From NCBI RefSeq assembly GCF_014633365.1, contig NC_068350.1:12439787-12503786 (forward strand): a stretch of 64,000 nucleotides of DNA. Direction: 5' to 3'. The DNA comes from Diospyros lotus. Taxonomy: Eukaryota > Streptophyta > Magnoliopsida > Ericales > Ebenaceae. This document shows, piece by piece, positions 12,184 through 24,000 of this stretch (the stretch's first letter is position 1; the number at the start of each line of letters is the position of its first letter). The notes beneath the pieces were generated by a model. The model searched no databases, was not told where the DNA came from, and worked only from the letters and a program-made list of their open reading frames with translations. A program made the translations under genes and the position numbers.

Positions 12184-12399
12184 GTTTCAAAGACACCCCT
12201 TAACTTGCAATTTCAAGTCAATAGCACCCCTGAACTTTTTTGTTATTTCAATTATACCCTTGAATTCATTGTTCTTAATAAATTTATCAAGGTGTGCAAT
12301 TAACTCAAAATTACATGGTTCAAATATATAATTGAAAAAAAAAAGAGTTCAAATGTGCAATTGACTCAAAATTCCATAGTTTAGGGGCATTTTTGAAAC
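12184..12399. mobile_element. Foldback MITE-like element
   Basis: Two arms of about 45 bases (12184-12228 and 12355-12399) are near reverse complements: GTTTCAAAGACACCCC pairs with the block GGGGCATTTTTGAAAC. Between them is AT-rich sequence. The structure fits a short foldback element; the superfamily is not determined and no target duplication was found. Confidence 0.55.
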
Positions 12400-12524
12400 A
12401 ACAAAAAGTTTGAGTGTGTAAATGGAAAAAAAAATATACAAATACAAGGGGTAAATATAAGTATTTGGCCATAAAATAACAAGCAAGTTTAATGGGTGAG
12501 TTTTTATTACCTAAACACTTATTA

Positions 12525-13396
12525 AGCTGACTCCAATGGGCTTGCCAAATCACTCGCCAAGCCAAATAATAGTGAGTCAATTGGATTTGCCCACCTCCAA
12601 CGTTGCTTACCATTGCCAAAATCGCTCGTTAAAGTTTTAACCAAACCCAAAACTTTTGCCAGATTTGGTGATTGAATTTAGCTAAGCAACTCTCACAATC
12701 TCTCCCTCGCAATGGCCATCAACGCTGGAAAAGGCTCGATCAAACTCAACGAAAGACAAAATTAGCTGGAGAAGACAAGTTATAAACGTGATGGAAAACG
12801 AAATTAGGACGACGACGACCACTAGATCCAGCGATGACGACTAGCTTTGTGTCCATCAATAGCGACAAGCAAAACGAGCAACGAATTTGGTTATTGATTT
12901 TAAGTTTGTGATTTTGGGCAGAACGTGCAGCGGAATAAGGTTCGTGATTTTAGGGAAATTTTTATTTATATATTAGATGAGTGATATTATGTATTTAGTT
13001 ATCAATTTGTATATTTGATTATTGATTTTATGTATATGTGTATTTGATTATTGATTTTGTGTATGTATATATTTGATTATTTCAAACAATTTTATTAAAT
13101 AATTGTATTTAAAAAATATTAGTAAATTGATTTAAAAATATATTAAATATTATTAAAATTTAATATCGTAATATTTATTATTAAATTATAAAATAAATAA
13201 TAATTTTTTATAGTAGTAAAAATTATAGGTAAGGTAAAATAAATAGAATTGAAATTTATTAATAAATAAATAAAATAAGGAGTCAAATAAAGAGGAGAAT
13301 AAGGATTGTGGTTAGAGCAAACATAATTTTTGAGACAAAATCAGAATAAGGAGTGAATTGTTTATAATATAGTAGGGAGTTGCATTGGAGTCAGCC
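12525..13396. mobile_element. Harbinger-like non-autonomous element, copy A
   Basis: The ends are AGCTGACTCCAATG and CATTGGAGTCAGCC, which match as inverted repeats at 13 of 14 positions. They are flanked on both sides by TTA (12522-12524 and 13397-13399), the usual 3-bp target duplication of PIF/Harbinger elements. The interior has no transposase. A second copy starts 32 bases further on at 13428. Confidence 0.75.
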
Positions 13397-13427
13397 TTAG
13401 CAAATGATGGGGCGAACCCATCAATTA

Positions 13428-16400
13428 GGTTGACTCCAAAGGGCTTGCCAAGCTAGATAATAGCGAGCCAAATGAAATTCCCATCTCCAACACTACTTGC
13501 CATTGCCAAAATCACTTGTTAAAATTTTGGCGAAACCCAAAACCCTCGCCAAATTCGGTGAGTGAATTCGGCCAAGCACTTTCGCCATCTCTCCTCCATA
13601 ACAACCATCAATGCCGAAAAAGGCTCGACCAGATGCGGTGGAAGACGAAATCAGCTGGAGAAGACAAGTTTTAGACTTGAAATCCAGTAGATATGGAGAA
13701 GACAAGCTGCAGACCTTTAGCAGATGCGACGGAAGACGAAACCAGTAGATTTAGCGGTGGTGACGATTAAAAGAAGTGCCATCAGTGGCGACAAGTAGAA
13801 CTAGTGAGGGTGAGCAGAACTAGCAGCGTGTTGTTCATCTTTTTGCATAGACAAATTGGATTTGTGATTTTGGCAGATTTTTTTATTTATTTGTGTATTG
13901 GATGAGTGATATTGTATATTTGATTATTAATTTACGTATTTAATTATTGATTTTGTGTATGTGTGTATTTGATTATTTATTTTGTTTATGTGTGTATTGA
14001 ATTATTTTGTGTATTTGGTTATTGATTTGCGTATTTGATTATTAATTTTGTATATGTGTGAAAATTATAAGTAAGGTAAAATAAATTGAATTGAAGTTTA
14101 TTAATAAATAAATATAACGACCCGCTCCCACTTACGGGCGCCATCGGTGAACTCACTCGAACAAACCATAACTGAAGAGTTAGACTATATTTCAAAAAGA
14201 AACGCCCTAGGTGGAGACTAGGCTTCGTCCTTCCCTTTGCTCTACTCAACGAATCAGTCCCAAACACCGATAAGAAAACACAGCAGACTAGGACTCGAAG
14301 CTCGAGTGAGCTTCACCTTTCTTCAGCTCATCTCAAGGCAAGCCAAAGGTGACCCAGGCATAAAGCTAGCATAACACACACTTCGCTAAGTATTGGGGAT
14401 TTATGGGAACATACCTTGCTGATCTTTACCCGATTCAAACTTGGCTCCAACAACTAAAACCATATTCATCAAGCACTCAACAACATTTACATTCACGCAC
14501 AAGGGTATATATACATACCACCACATGAATACATACAATAGATAATACAATACACAAGCTGGGGCAACACCGTTAGTTGCCACAACAGCCTCCCGGCACC
14601 ATCCATGCTTGCATCTAGACTTGCTTTATCTACAACATGAGGTAAAATCTCATGAGTTATAAAGACCTAGTAAGGGTGCAATGCATAAATAAATGAAGCA
14701 TGAGAGAGCATGTAATATAAAATGCAATGTAAATGGGTAGTCTCATATGCCCACATAACCTCTATAGGTTAAGGCATCAACTAACCCCTCCCACAACACT
14801 AGTCCTCCATATAGCCACAAGTACACTAGAACACATATCATGCAATGTTAACAACTACATGCAACTCATAAAAAAAACACTTACAAGTGCAAGCAAAATC
14901 ACCACCACTTGGGGTCATCCCTTACTTGGCTCGAAGCCTCATCCCTGCCTCAACACGAACTCCAGCCTAAGCCTCGAATTCTTCTAGGACCACCGCCTCC
15001 TTGGTCGCCTAGATACAACCGCACAAAACCCAACTCCATTAACATCAGACATTAAACCAATGCCCTCAACTACGCCATATATCGCAAAATCACCAATCAA
15101 CAAATTTCCAAACAACCCCGACCCAGGGTTTAATCCAACGAATAATTATTCTACATTAACTCACTGAATAAATTAACTTAAAGAAAATAACTCATTTATC
15201 TCAATCCATCTGGAGGAGAAAATCGGCCAAACGCCCACACCAACGTTACCTCTTAGAATGTCGGCTTGCTCTCAAAATCTCATTTTCGAGCCTCCGGCAT
15301 GCTACTTAAGTCTCGAAAACAATTTCTAGAATTTTTCCAGAATTTTCTGGAAATTTCTCCTAGTTTTTCTCCATTTTTCTAGAATTTCCTTATTTTTATT
15401 TTATTTTTTTTCTTCTTCTCCACTTTTTTCCTCTGCTTCCCACGCGCGCATTATTCCTTATTTTTCTTCACCAAGCATATGCACATAGCGCGCCTGCGCA
15501 GCTGCCAACGCCTCCTCTTCCAATCACCCTCGATCACCATTAGCTACTTGGGTTGTCGCTTGCAGTCGCTGTGCGTTGCCATGGCTGCGCCTGGTTGCTG
15601 CAACAGTAGCTTTGCGGCTGCCATGGCCGCGTCTCCGGCCATCCCCATTGCTTCCGAGCACCTCATCGCCTTCCCGCCAACCTTCTTGCGCTCACTGCAG
15701 CTGCCTTGTTGATCACAGCCACTGCCCGTGCTGCTGCTTCACTCGACCGTGGTCACCATCGTAGCTGTTTCAAGCCGCTGCCATGGTTGAGGCTGCTTAC
15801 TTTAGGCTGCCTTTGATCTGCTAGCTTCCTCATTCTCTCGATCTCTCTTAATCTCGGCTCCTTGCTCTCATGAGCTCCCCCCCTCTCTCTCCCTCTCTAC
15901 TTTAATTTGAAAGAAATGGGGCACTGTTTCAATCTTAGCCTCCAAGCCATTTATACGCACACACACATATATATACATATATTATTATACATTAACCCCT
16001 CCTAAATTCTCATCCCACTTAAGGAATTATTAATTGCACTTGGACCCTCTAACCTTTTACTTAAACCATCAAGCTTCACTATTCCTTGATTTTCTAAAAT
16101 TAATAACCGATATTTACTTGAAAATGTCAATTTCGTCCCTGCCCTGCACGAGACCTTTATTCCACCCGAAGACACCTCAGGGTTGCCTCACTCGCAAAAT
16201 CGGACCACCTCTAGGGTCTCTTCAGCTTCTTGGAGATCCCCTACAACCATTCGGTACTGACACCTATTCGAGTTTATATAGAAATTATTCTCAATCTGAC
16301 TGCTTCCAGCGTCATTAACCTCACTTTGGGATGCTCACCAATCTCATGCCATTTTCCCTGGATATCCAAGTCCCAGGGCATTCTCTGCTGTTGATTAAGT

Positions 16401-16633
16401 AATTTTATTAATTAATTCCTCGAAATCGACCATTGGGCTTCTCGGACCACCCAAGGTCATTTCAAATAATCAGAATTTATTTATTTTTTAATACCATGTA
16501 ATACGGGGTATTATAATAAATAAAATATAGAGTGAAATAAAAAAGAAAATAAAGAGTATGATTGGAGCAACCATAATCTTTAAGATAAAATTAAAATAAA
16601 AAATAAATTATTTATAATATAAAAAAAAAAGCC
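13428..16633. mobile_element. Harbinger-like element, copy B, split by a solo LTR
   Basis: It starts GGTTGACTCCAA after TTA (13425-13427) and ends with GCC followed by TTA (16634-16636). It follows copy A (12525-13396) through most of its length, with the same block order and many shared stretches, then is interrupted by the LTR at 14113-16515 and resumes. Without that LTR and its duplicated 5 bases it is about 800 bp, against 872 for copy A. An A-tract replaces most of the right inverted repeat. Confidence 0.75.
14113..16515 (-). mobile_element. Gypsy-type solo LTR with perfect target duplication
   Basis: It begins TATAACGACCC and ends GGGGTATTATA and is bounded by ATAAA on both sides (14108-14112 and 16516-16520). 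Removing it and one ATAAA restores a sequence that matches the uninterrupted sister copy near 13256-13290, so both ends are fixed to the base. It has no gag or pol and is therefore a solo LTR of 2,403 bp. The end motifs place it in the same family as the LTRs at 1-1632 and 2004-4315. The small GC-rich frames near 15480-15760 are not credible genes. Confidence 0.85.
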
Positions 16634-16693
16634 TTAGACTTTGCGGTCTCTTCGGCTGAAACTTCAATGACATAAGATTCAGATGCTAGCTAG

Positions 16694-17820
16694 TAGGGGT
16701 GTTCACGGTGCGGTTTGGGCAGGTTTAGGCTATTTTCAACACATCAAACCGCATGTGCGGTTTGGCATTAAACCAAACTGCATGGTTTGGTTTAGTCGCA
16801 AAAACCGCACCACAAATTGAGATGCGGTCTGGTGCGGTTTCCGCGGTCTGTTGCAATGTTGATCATACTTGCTCAACAAACAGATTACTGACTGATCTTG
16901 CATTAATCTTTCAACTAGAAAGCCGAAGAAAATGGAAGAACAGATCTAAAAGTACACCCCAATCCTCTCTCTTAATCTGCTGAAATTGAAACACCACATA
17001 TAATTATTATCGTAATACCCAAGGGAAACACATATAATTGACAAAAACATAGAATTAAAAGTAGCAATTGAAAAACACATGCGATAAGTGATCTAAAACC
17101 CACAACGAAAACTGGACGAATTTGAGAACCCAATTACAACTTTTGGTGAACAAAGTACAAACACTGCTTCTCGTGAACAGGCAGGTCTCTCTCTTTCTCT
17201 CTCTCTCTCTCTCTTTGTGTATACATTTGTTGTAAACATCTGTAGACTATCAGTCACATGATTTGATCTATGATTAATGAGTGGGGTACTAACCAAAGTT
17301 TGAAATTTGCGGTGTTATTTGAAGCCACCGTCCCTAGTCGGAACCTGTGCGATTTCTTCACCCCTTCCGTCGTTGGCACTGATTTCGTCGCTAGCTGCTT
17401 CCTCAATGCCTTCCTGCAGGGCGATTTCCAGGCAGCGAAAGAAGAGTTTAGTTTCAGGCTGCTTCTGTACGCTTCTCCTTGGCGAAACCATATCAAATTG
17501 GCAGATCCCCTTAAGTCTTTGGTAGGTTGGAAGCATGCGGCACTGGGCAGTGGGAGAGAGAAGACATAGAAGGGAAGGCTTTGAACTTGAATTGATTAGG
17601 GTTATGAGATGTGACTTTTATATTTTATTTATTTTATTATTAAAATTTACTTGGGTGGTTCGGTTAAAATCAAACCGCCAAATTTTTAAACTGCAAACCG
17701 TGCGGTTTACAGTTTTTTTAAATCGTGCCGAATCGCTCACCAAAAAAATCGCCTAATTCGGTGTGGTGCAGTTCAATTTGGTTGATTTTTACGATTAATC
17801 GATTTTTTTGAACACTCCTA
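16694..17820. mobile_element. Non-autonomous hAT element upstream of the WD40 gene
   Basis: Termini are TAGGGGTGTTCA and TGAACACTCCTA, inverted repeats of the plant hAT type, with a perfect 8-bp target duplication CTAGCTAG (16686-16693 and 17821-17828). Both subterminal regions are packed with GCGGTTT-type motifs and their complements, the usual transposase-binding repeats of hAT elements. The middle (about 17250-17570) has codon-like GC-richer sequence open in several frames but no transposase; it may be a captured gene fragment. A CT microsatellite lies at about 17186-17213. Confidence 0.88.
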
Positions 17821-17828
17821 CTAGCTAG

Positions 17829-18056
17829 GGCAGGCTGGCGTTTGAGTTGGGCCCATGGCTTAGATTATAGCTGTTAGCGGAAGCGGTTCAAAGCCCATTC
17901 TTTGGTGGCGGCCCGGAGAAAACAAACGTCCCAATCATTAGCTTCCAAAATTCGAAAACTCGTCACGTCAAAGATCTTCTTTTGATTTGCACTGATTTGA
18001 GTGATTTCCCGCTCTCTCTTTCTCTCTCTCTCTGGGTTTAGGGTCTCGAATCGAAG
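17829..18056 (+). promoter_or_regulatory. Presumed promoter and 5' leader of the MAPKBP1/WDR62-like gene
   Basis: This 228-bp stretch lies between the hAT target duplication and the start codon. It ends in a CT-rich tract (about 18010-18033), typical of plant transcription start regions, followed by GGGTTTAGGGTC, the reverse complement of a telo-box-like motif. No clear TATA box is visible. The transcription start is unknown and the promoter may extend into the hAT element. Confidence 0.5.
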
Positions 18057-18451
18057 ATGAAGCCAAATCGCAAGTTCAAGAAACCAGACAGTTCTTCCAA
18101 GGTACATTCCTAAAACCCTAAAAAATGCCAATAAAACGGAGCACTCTGTTTGGTTGAGTATGGAGCTATTTATTTTCTCCGTTTTCTAACGGCCGTGCAA
18201 TTGTCATTGCCGTTTGGGGCTTGCATTTGCAGCTGGTATTGGAACAAGTAGTTGGGTTGACAGTGAAGAATGCAAATGGATTGGCATCAAGCGCTTCCAG
18301 TTCAACCTGTGCTTATGTGGCGGGATGTGTTGTGGTGCTTTACAATGTTGAATCGGGTAAGCAGTCACTCCTCAAGGCGTCCAATAGGAGACCAAAGCCC
18401 TTGAGCTGTGTTGCCATGTCAGAGGATGGGAATTTCGTTGCGGCTGGAGAG
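18057..18451 (+). CDS. MAPKBP1/WDR62-like exons 1-2 (start and first WD40 blades)
   Basis: Exon 1 (18057-18101) encodes a short basic start, [15 protein letters not shown], and stops exactly at codon phase 0. The ATG follows the CT-rich leader and is the first in a sensible frame. Exon 2 (18233-18451) encodes the family-specific opening [16 protein letters not shown] and AGCVVVLYN, then the start of a WD40 blade ending in VAAGE. The split of this blade between exons 2 and 3 ([12 protein letters not shown]) matches the animal homologues' GESGH block. Confidence 0.88.
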
Positions 18452-20977
18452 GTAGGATTTACTTATCTCTAAGTGAAGACGTAAAGTAAGAGTTATTAGT
18501 TCCTGGATATTTATTTGAAAATGTCGATAGCAATATGAATTGGTGTTAGGGTTGCATATTAAGATCAGCAAGTTCACTAAAACTTTTGGAAATTGTGACC
18601 TGAAGAACCTTATAATTTTCCAAAATTGTGGTATTTAGGTTGCATTTGGATAGGGTCTATGACCCTATTATTTGGAATTTGAACATCCAAATTCATTGCT
18701 TGGATATACTTTTGCTGGAAGCATTTGAAAACATCAAAAGAAAAATCTGAAAACTAATCAGGCTTATCAAGGAACTTGCTAAGTTTTCATTTTCTTAAAC
18801 TAAAGACAAAACTAAACATAAAAATGACAGTCAAAACTGAAAATTACAAATATAAAACTAACAGCTTTGTATCTCCCTTCATAAGCTATTTTCTATTTTC
18901 TTGGTTTGGGGTTTTTTTCTTAAGGAATCATAATTGGACAATCTAGTCCTGACCTTATAAGTGGGATAAATACTTGTGATTGCTGTTGTTGTTTATTGTG
19001 TTGACCTTGTAAGTGACTTTACTGTGTAAATTGATCTCAATAGGAATAAGTTGGACTACCCATGCATGTAGGTCTACTTAGAAGCATTCAGTTTCAGTAG
19101 AAATTCACTAGATGAAATAGTGGATAAGAATTTACTAACCTTTTCATCTGCTGATATATTTTTCTATCATTTACCTGTATCTGTTTTGTATAATGTTGCA
19201 GTCAGGGCATCAGCCTGCAGTGATAGTGTGGAACTCCATGAACTTTGCTTTTCTATCTGAACTGAAAAGCCATCAACATGGCGTGGAGTGCACTGCTTTC
19301 TCACCTGATGGTTAGTTTAAACAAGTCAGTTGGATCCCCCAAACTTGCAATGTACAATTGTACTACTTTGCTTCTTTCCAAGAAATTGTGTAGTCGTGAT
19401 TATTTCCTCCATTCCCATTGGTTTTCTTTAAATCTTGAATTGAGGGCATATTTTCCTATTCTCTTTTACAGGGAAACATCTTGTTTCTGTCGGATTTCCT
19501 CATGATGGATACATTTGCCTCTGGAATTGGCGAAATGAGGTGTTAGTTACAAAACTTAAAGCATGCCCATCTTGTTCTTCTGTTGAATCAGTCAGCTTCA
19601 CATCAGATGCAAGATTCATTGTCACTGCTGGCAAGAAACACCTGAAGTTCTGGACGGTTGGATCATCTGCAAGACCTCGAGCAAATACTGGGGCTAAATC
19701 TTTGGCAATGCAGGGGAAGCCCATTAATCTTGGTCACCCCAAAGGATGTTCAATCATAGATGTTACATCTCCCATCTTGACTAACAACATCATCGTCAAT
19801 CATGGACAGGCTGTTGAAAATTTTCCTATTTATGCATTGACCAATGCAGGTGGGTTAATTTCCTATTACATTTTCACTGCTCTTAAATATTGGTTGTCTT
19901 TAATAGTACTCCTTTCATTTACAGGTGTTCTATGCCTTCTAAATTCTAGGTTATCAGCAAGAACCTCAGTGGACCTGAAGGTACATCCCAGTGCTAATCC
20001 AATCATGCACTTGATACAATTTCTATTGCAACTGGCGTGCTAGCCAAAAAGTAAATTGGCCATTGGGGCAATGTATTAATTTTTTACTCTTTTGCATCTA
20101 GTTCAATACAAATCCTATGCATATCACAATGTTAAGTACTTCGTGCATGGTGAATCCTATGTTCAAATTGATCCCTTTTGCAATTGTATGGTATGAAATG
20201 TTTTGAATCCTGTGAATCATATTATGTCACTGGTGGGATTCTAGTATATAGAGCAATGGTCACATGCATGCAGGTTTGCAAAGAACCATTTATTGGTGCT
20301 ACTGCCTTTTCTGTTCCTTCTTATTCTTGTTATTTTTTACTATCATTATTTTTTTTTTGAGTGAGCTGAGATTATTAACTGTGCTTGTAAGATTAGTGAA
20401 AATGACAATAAAAGAGTGGCTGCATTTGACTCGGATTTTCTTCTAATTCATGATATCCAAAAATCCCAGAAATTAATTTAGGTGGTTGGGTGAACTACTC
20501 TGGGTCTTTAGGGTATTTTTTTGCTGTTTCCATTGTCATTTATTGGATGTAGATGTGAGGAAATTTTATGTAGTTGTAGATGCTTCACATTAAAACATGT
20601 CATTCCTAATTATGTGTTAATGGTCCTTAATAAACTCCTAACTTTTTGGCTAATTGTTGGAGATTGTTTTTTTTGCTAAGGTAATTGATAGTGATTTTAA
20701 TTTAAATAGTATATCACTGGAATATATAGGGAAACTTACTGCGAGGCCAAAGTTCTGAGAATAATGTTATTAAGTGTACTTTAAATTTGATACTTGGGCT
20801 TGGCCAAAAAAACAAAGAAGTTATTTGGTATCTTGATTTCATCTCTGCTTCTAGTAAGCAAGTTTTGATTGATTCTTTCATTTTTAAGGATTTCTGGCAG
20901 CTTCTTAAGGATTATTATTTATTTGGTATGTGCAAGATGCCGACTCCCCCCCCCCCCCCCCCCCTCGGGGGCCCAAC

Positions 20978-21011
<34 letters not shown>

Positions 21012-24000
21012 TAGTTATTTGGTATCTTGAATTCAGCCATGCCTACAATTCTTTCCAAGGATTTCTAGTTAGCAAGTCTTGATTGATTCTTTTATTAGGA
21101 TTTCTGGTGGTTTTCTAAGGATATTTATTCACATCTGCAAGTAATTATTTGAGGACCTCTTTCATTGCAACCATCAAGTTATGCTAACTCTTTGCACTGA
21201 TATTTAGCTGCTGTACCTCTTAAGGATACATTATTAAGACCTGTTCACCGCTCCCTCTTCCTTTTTTCTTTTTTTTCTTTTTTTCATATAACTCATGGGG
21301 ACCTACTATTCAGGTTAAGAAAGCTTTTGCACTATCTGTATCCAACAAGTTGATTGCTTGTGCATGCAACAACGGACTTGTAAAACTGTTTACCACTGAG
21401 TCCCTTGAATATTGTGGAAGCTTACAATACACTGAAGCAGAAAGACACAAGAAGTCAGATGATATGGACTGCCATGGAAAAGTCAGCAAAAAAGAATCTT
21501 CAGTTGCCTCTCTTCCTCATGCAATTGCTTGTCAATTTTCAACTTCAGAAAAACTTGGTTAGTAATGAACATATCATGATAATTGGATTTGTCTTATTTG
21601 CAACTGGATGAATGTTTTTGTTTTACAGTGGTTGTCTATGGGGATCACAGTCTTTATCTATGGGACGTCCATGATGTAGGCAAGGTGATTGCTTAAAACA
21701 TTTATCAATTATGTATTACTAAAACATGTATCCATAATCTCTCATTTGTTTCACAATTTCATCTGTACTGACTTTAGATACTCCTCTATCAGTGAATTTA
21801 TGATTGCTCTTGATCTTGGGCACCAGCCATTAGCTGTCAGAGCTTGTTAACTTTGTTATCCTTTTCTATTTGTCCAGGCTACCAGTTGTTGTTTGCTTGT
21901 TTCACATGGTGCATGCATATGGGACATCAAGAATCTCCCGTGTCAAAACATGCATGATCCATATCTAGCATGTATTGCCAGAGGTTGTTCTGGTGGTGCT
22001 TCTTTTGCAACATGCTCAGCAGATGGAACAATAAGGTTATGGGATCTTGCAATAGACCCAGTTTCATCCTTGGATGACCTGACTCTTGCTAAAAACCAGA
22101 ACAATTTAAAGACGGAGCTGGTGAAAACTTCATGTGTAGGTATTCTAGCTATTGGAAAACCCCTTAGTTGCATATTTAGTTGTGCCAACTACTATGCATA
22201 TATGTGCATTGTTAGATTATATACTAAAAGAACACAAACAAAAAGGAGAAGAACGAACATTGCAGGAAAAGCTCTAACTGAAATTTCATTAGCTGCATAT
22301 TTATATGGGATATGAAAAACAAAGTCATTAACAACTTTCACCTAACACAGTTTGTCCCTACTTTTCCTGAAAATAAGCTGCATCATTCATTGGTGGTCAA
22401 CACTTGACCTACATTATTTTTTTCCTCAACTTCAGCATACATCAGGCTAAAATATCTCAAACAATGTTAAAAGAGAGTTTTAGGAAGAATTAAACTTCTA
22501 TTGTACCATGTATGCTGCCACATATATATATATACAAGAGACATCCTAATATTTCTCCTAAAAACTAGGAAAAGATTACAACCCTAACTAATAGGAATAG
22601 ATAACAATATTATCACTATATTTTACAGATTTACATAGGAGATAGACAATAGTATAATCTTGACTTATCTTTAGAATTATCTTCGGCTTCTTACCCCCTT
22701 ATCTCAATCCTTTACTCGTTGACACTCCCTCTCAAGATTGAGAATGGATATCATCCATTCCAAGCTTGCTGGTTATCTTCTGAAATACGGCTGTAGGCAA
22801 TCCTTTAGTGAGAACATTTGCAAGCTATTCACAAGATGATATATATGGAGTACAAATTAAACTACTGTCAAGTTTTTCTTTAATAAAATGCCTATCTACT
22901 TCAACATGCTTGGTTCTATCATGTTGAACTGGGTTGTGGGCAATGCTTATTGCTGTCTTGTTGTCACAATAGAGTCTCATAGGTGTCACCAAGGCGATCT
23001 TCAAGTCATCTAGCAAAATCTTTAGCTAGAACAACTCACAAACTCCTAGAGCCATAGATCTGAATTCTGCCTTTGCACTTGATTGGGCCACCACACTTTG
23101 TTTCTTGCTTCTCCAAGTTATAAGATTGCCTCCTAGGAAAGTACAATAACCGGACGTAGATCTTCTGTCTACCACTGATCCTCTATAATCTGCATCAGTA
23201 TAAGCTTCTAGTGTCATTCCTTGCCCCTTTTTAAACATAATTCCCTTTCTCGGTGTTCCTTTCAAGTAATGTAGGACTCTATAAACTGCCCTTAGGTGAG
23301 ATTCTTTTGGGTTATGCATGAATTGGCTAACCACACCCACTGCATATGCAATATTTGGCCGAGTGTGGGCTAGGTAAATTAGCTTCCCTACCAGCCTTTG
23401 GTAGGTACCTTTATCCACCTCTTTATCCCCTGGAACATCCCCTAACTTGTGGTTGGGGTCAATTGGAGTTTCAGCAGCTTTACACCCTAGCAATCCTATT
23501 TCTGTTAGCAAGTCCACAACATACTTTTGTTGAGAAATAAAGATGCCTTCTTGTGAGTGTGCAACTTCTATGCCCAATAAATATTTTAATCGTCCCAATT
23601 CCTTAATTTCAAACTCCTTGATTAGGCATTCTGTGAGTTTAGTCATACCTTCTTCATCATTTCCAGTCACAACAATATCATCCACGTATACAAGTAATAT
23701 CGTTACTCTCCCTGTGGCTGAGTGATGAATGAAGAGGGTATGGTCTCCTTGACTTTGTTATACCTTAAAGTGAGCATCACGTGAGCAAATCAGCCAAACC
23801 AAGCCTTAGGGGATTGTTTAAGCCCATATAAGGCCTTCTTTAATCGACACACGAACTGCCCTCGGGTAGTGGGACTATAACCAAGTGGTAGGGCCATGTA
23901 AACTTCCTCTTCTAGGTCCCCATGTAGGAAGTCATTTTTTACATCATATTGAAGTAGTGGCCAGCCTAAGGTAGCAATTAGGGACAAGAGAACCCAGACT

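Noticed and set aside
15479..15764. GC-rich open frames inside the gypsy-type LTR
   Set aside because: They are inside a bounded solo LTR, overlap each other in two frames and show no protein family.
17254..17569. Four open frames on both strands inside the hAT element
   Set aside because: Open in several frames at once and no known domain; treated as possible captured sequence, not a gene.
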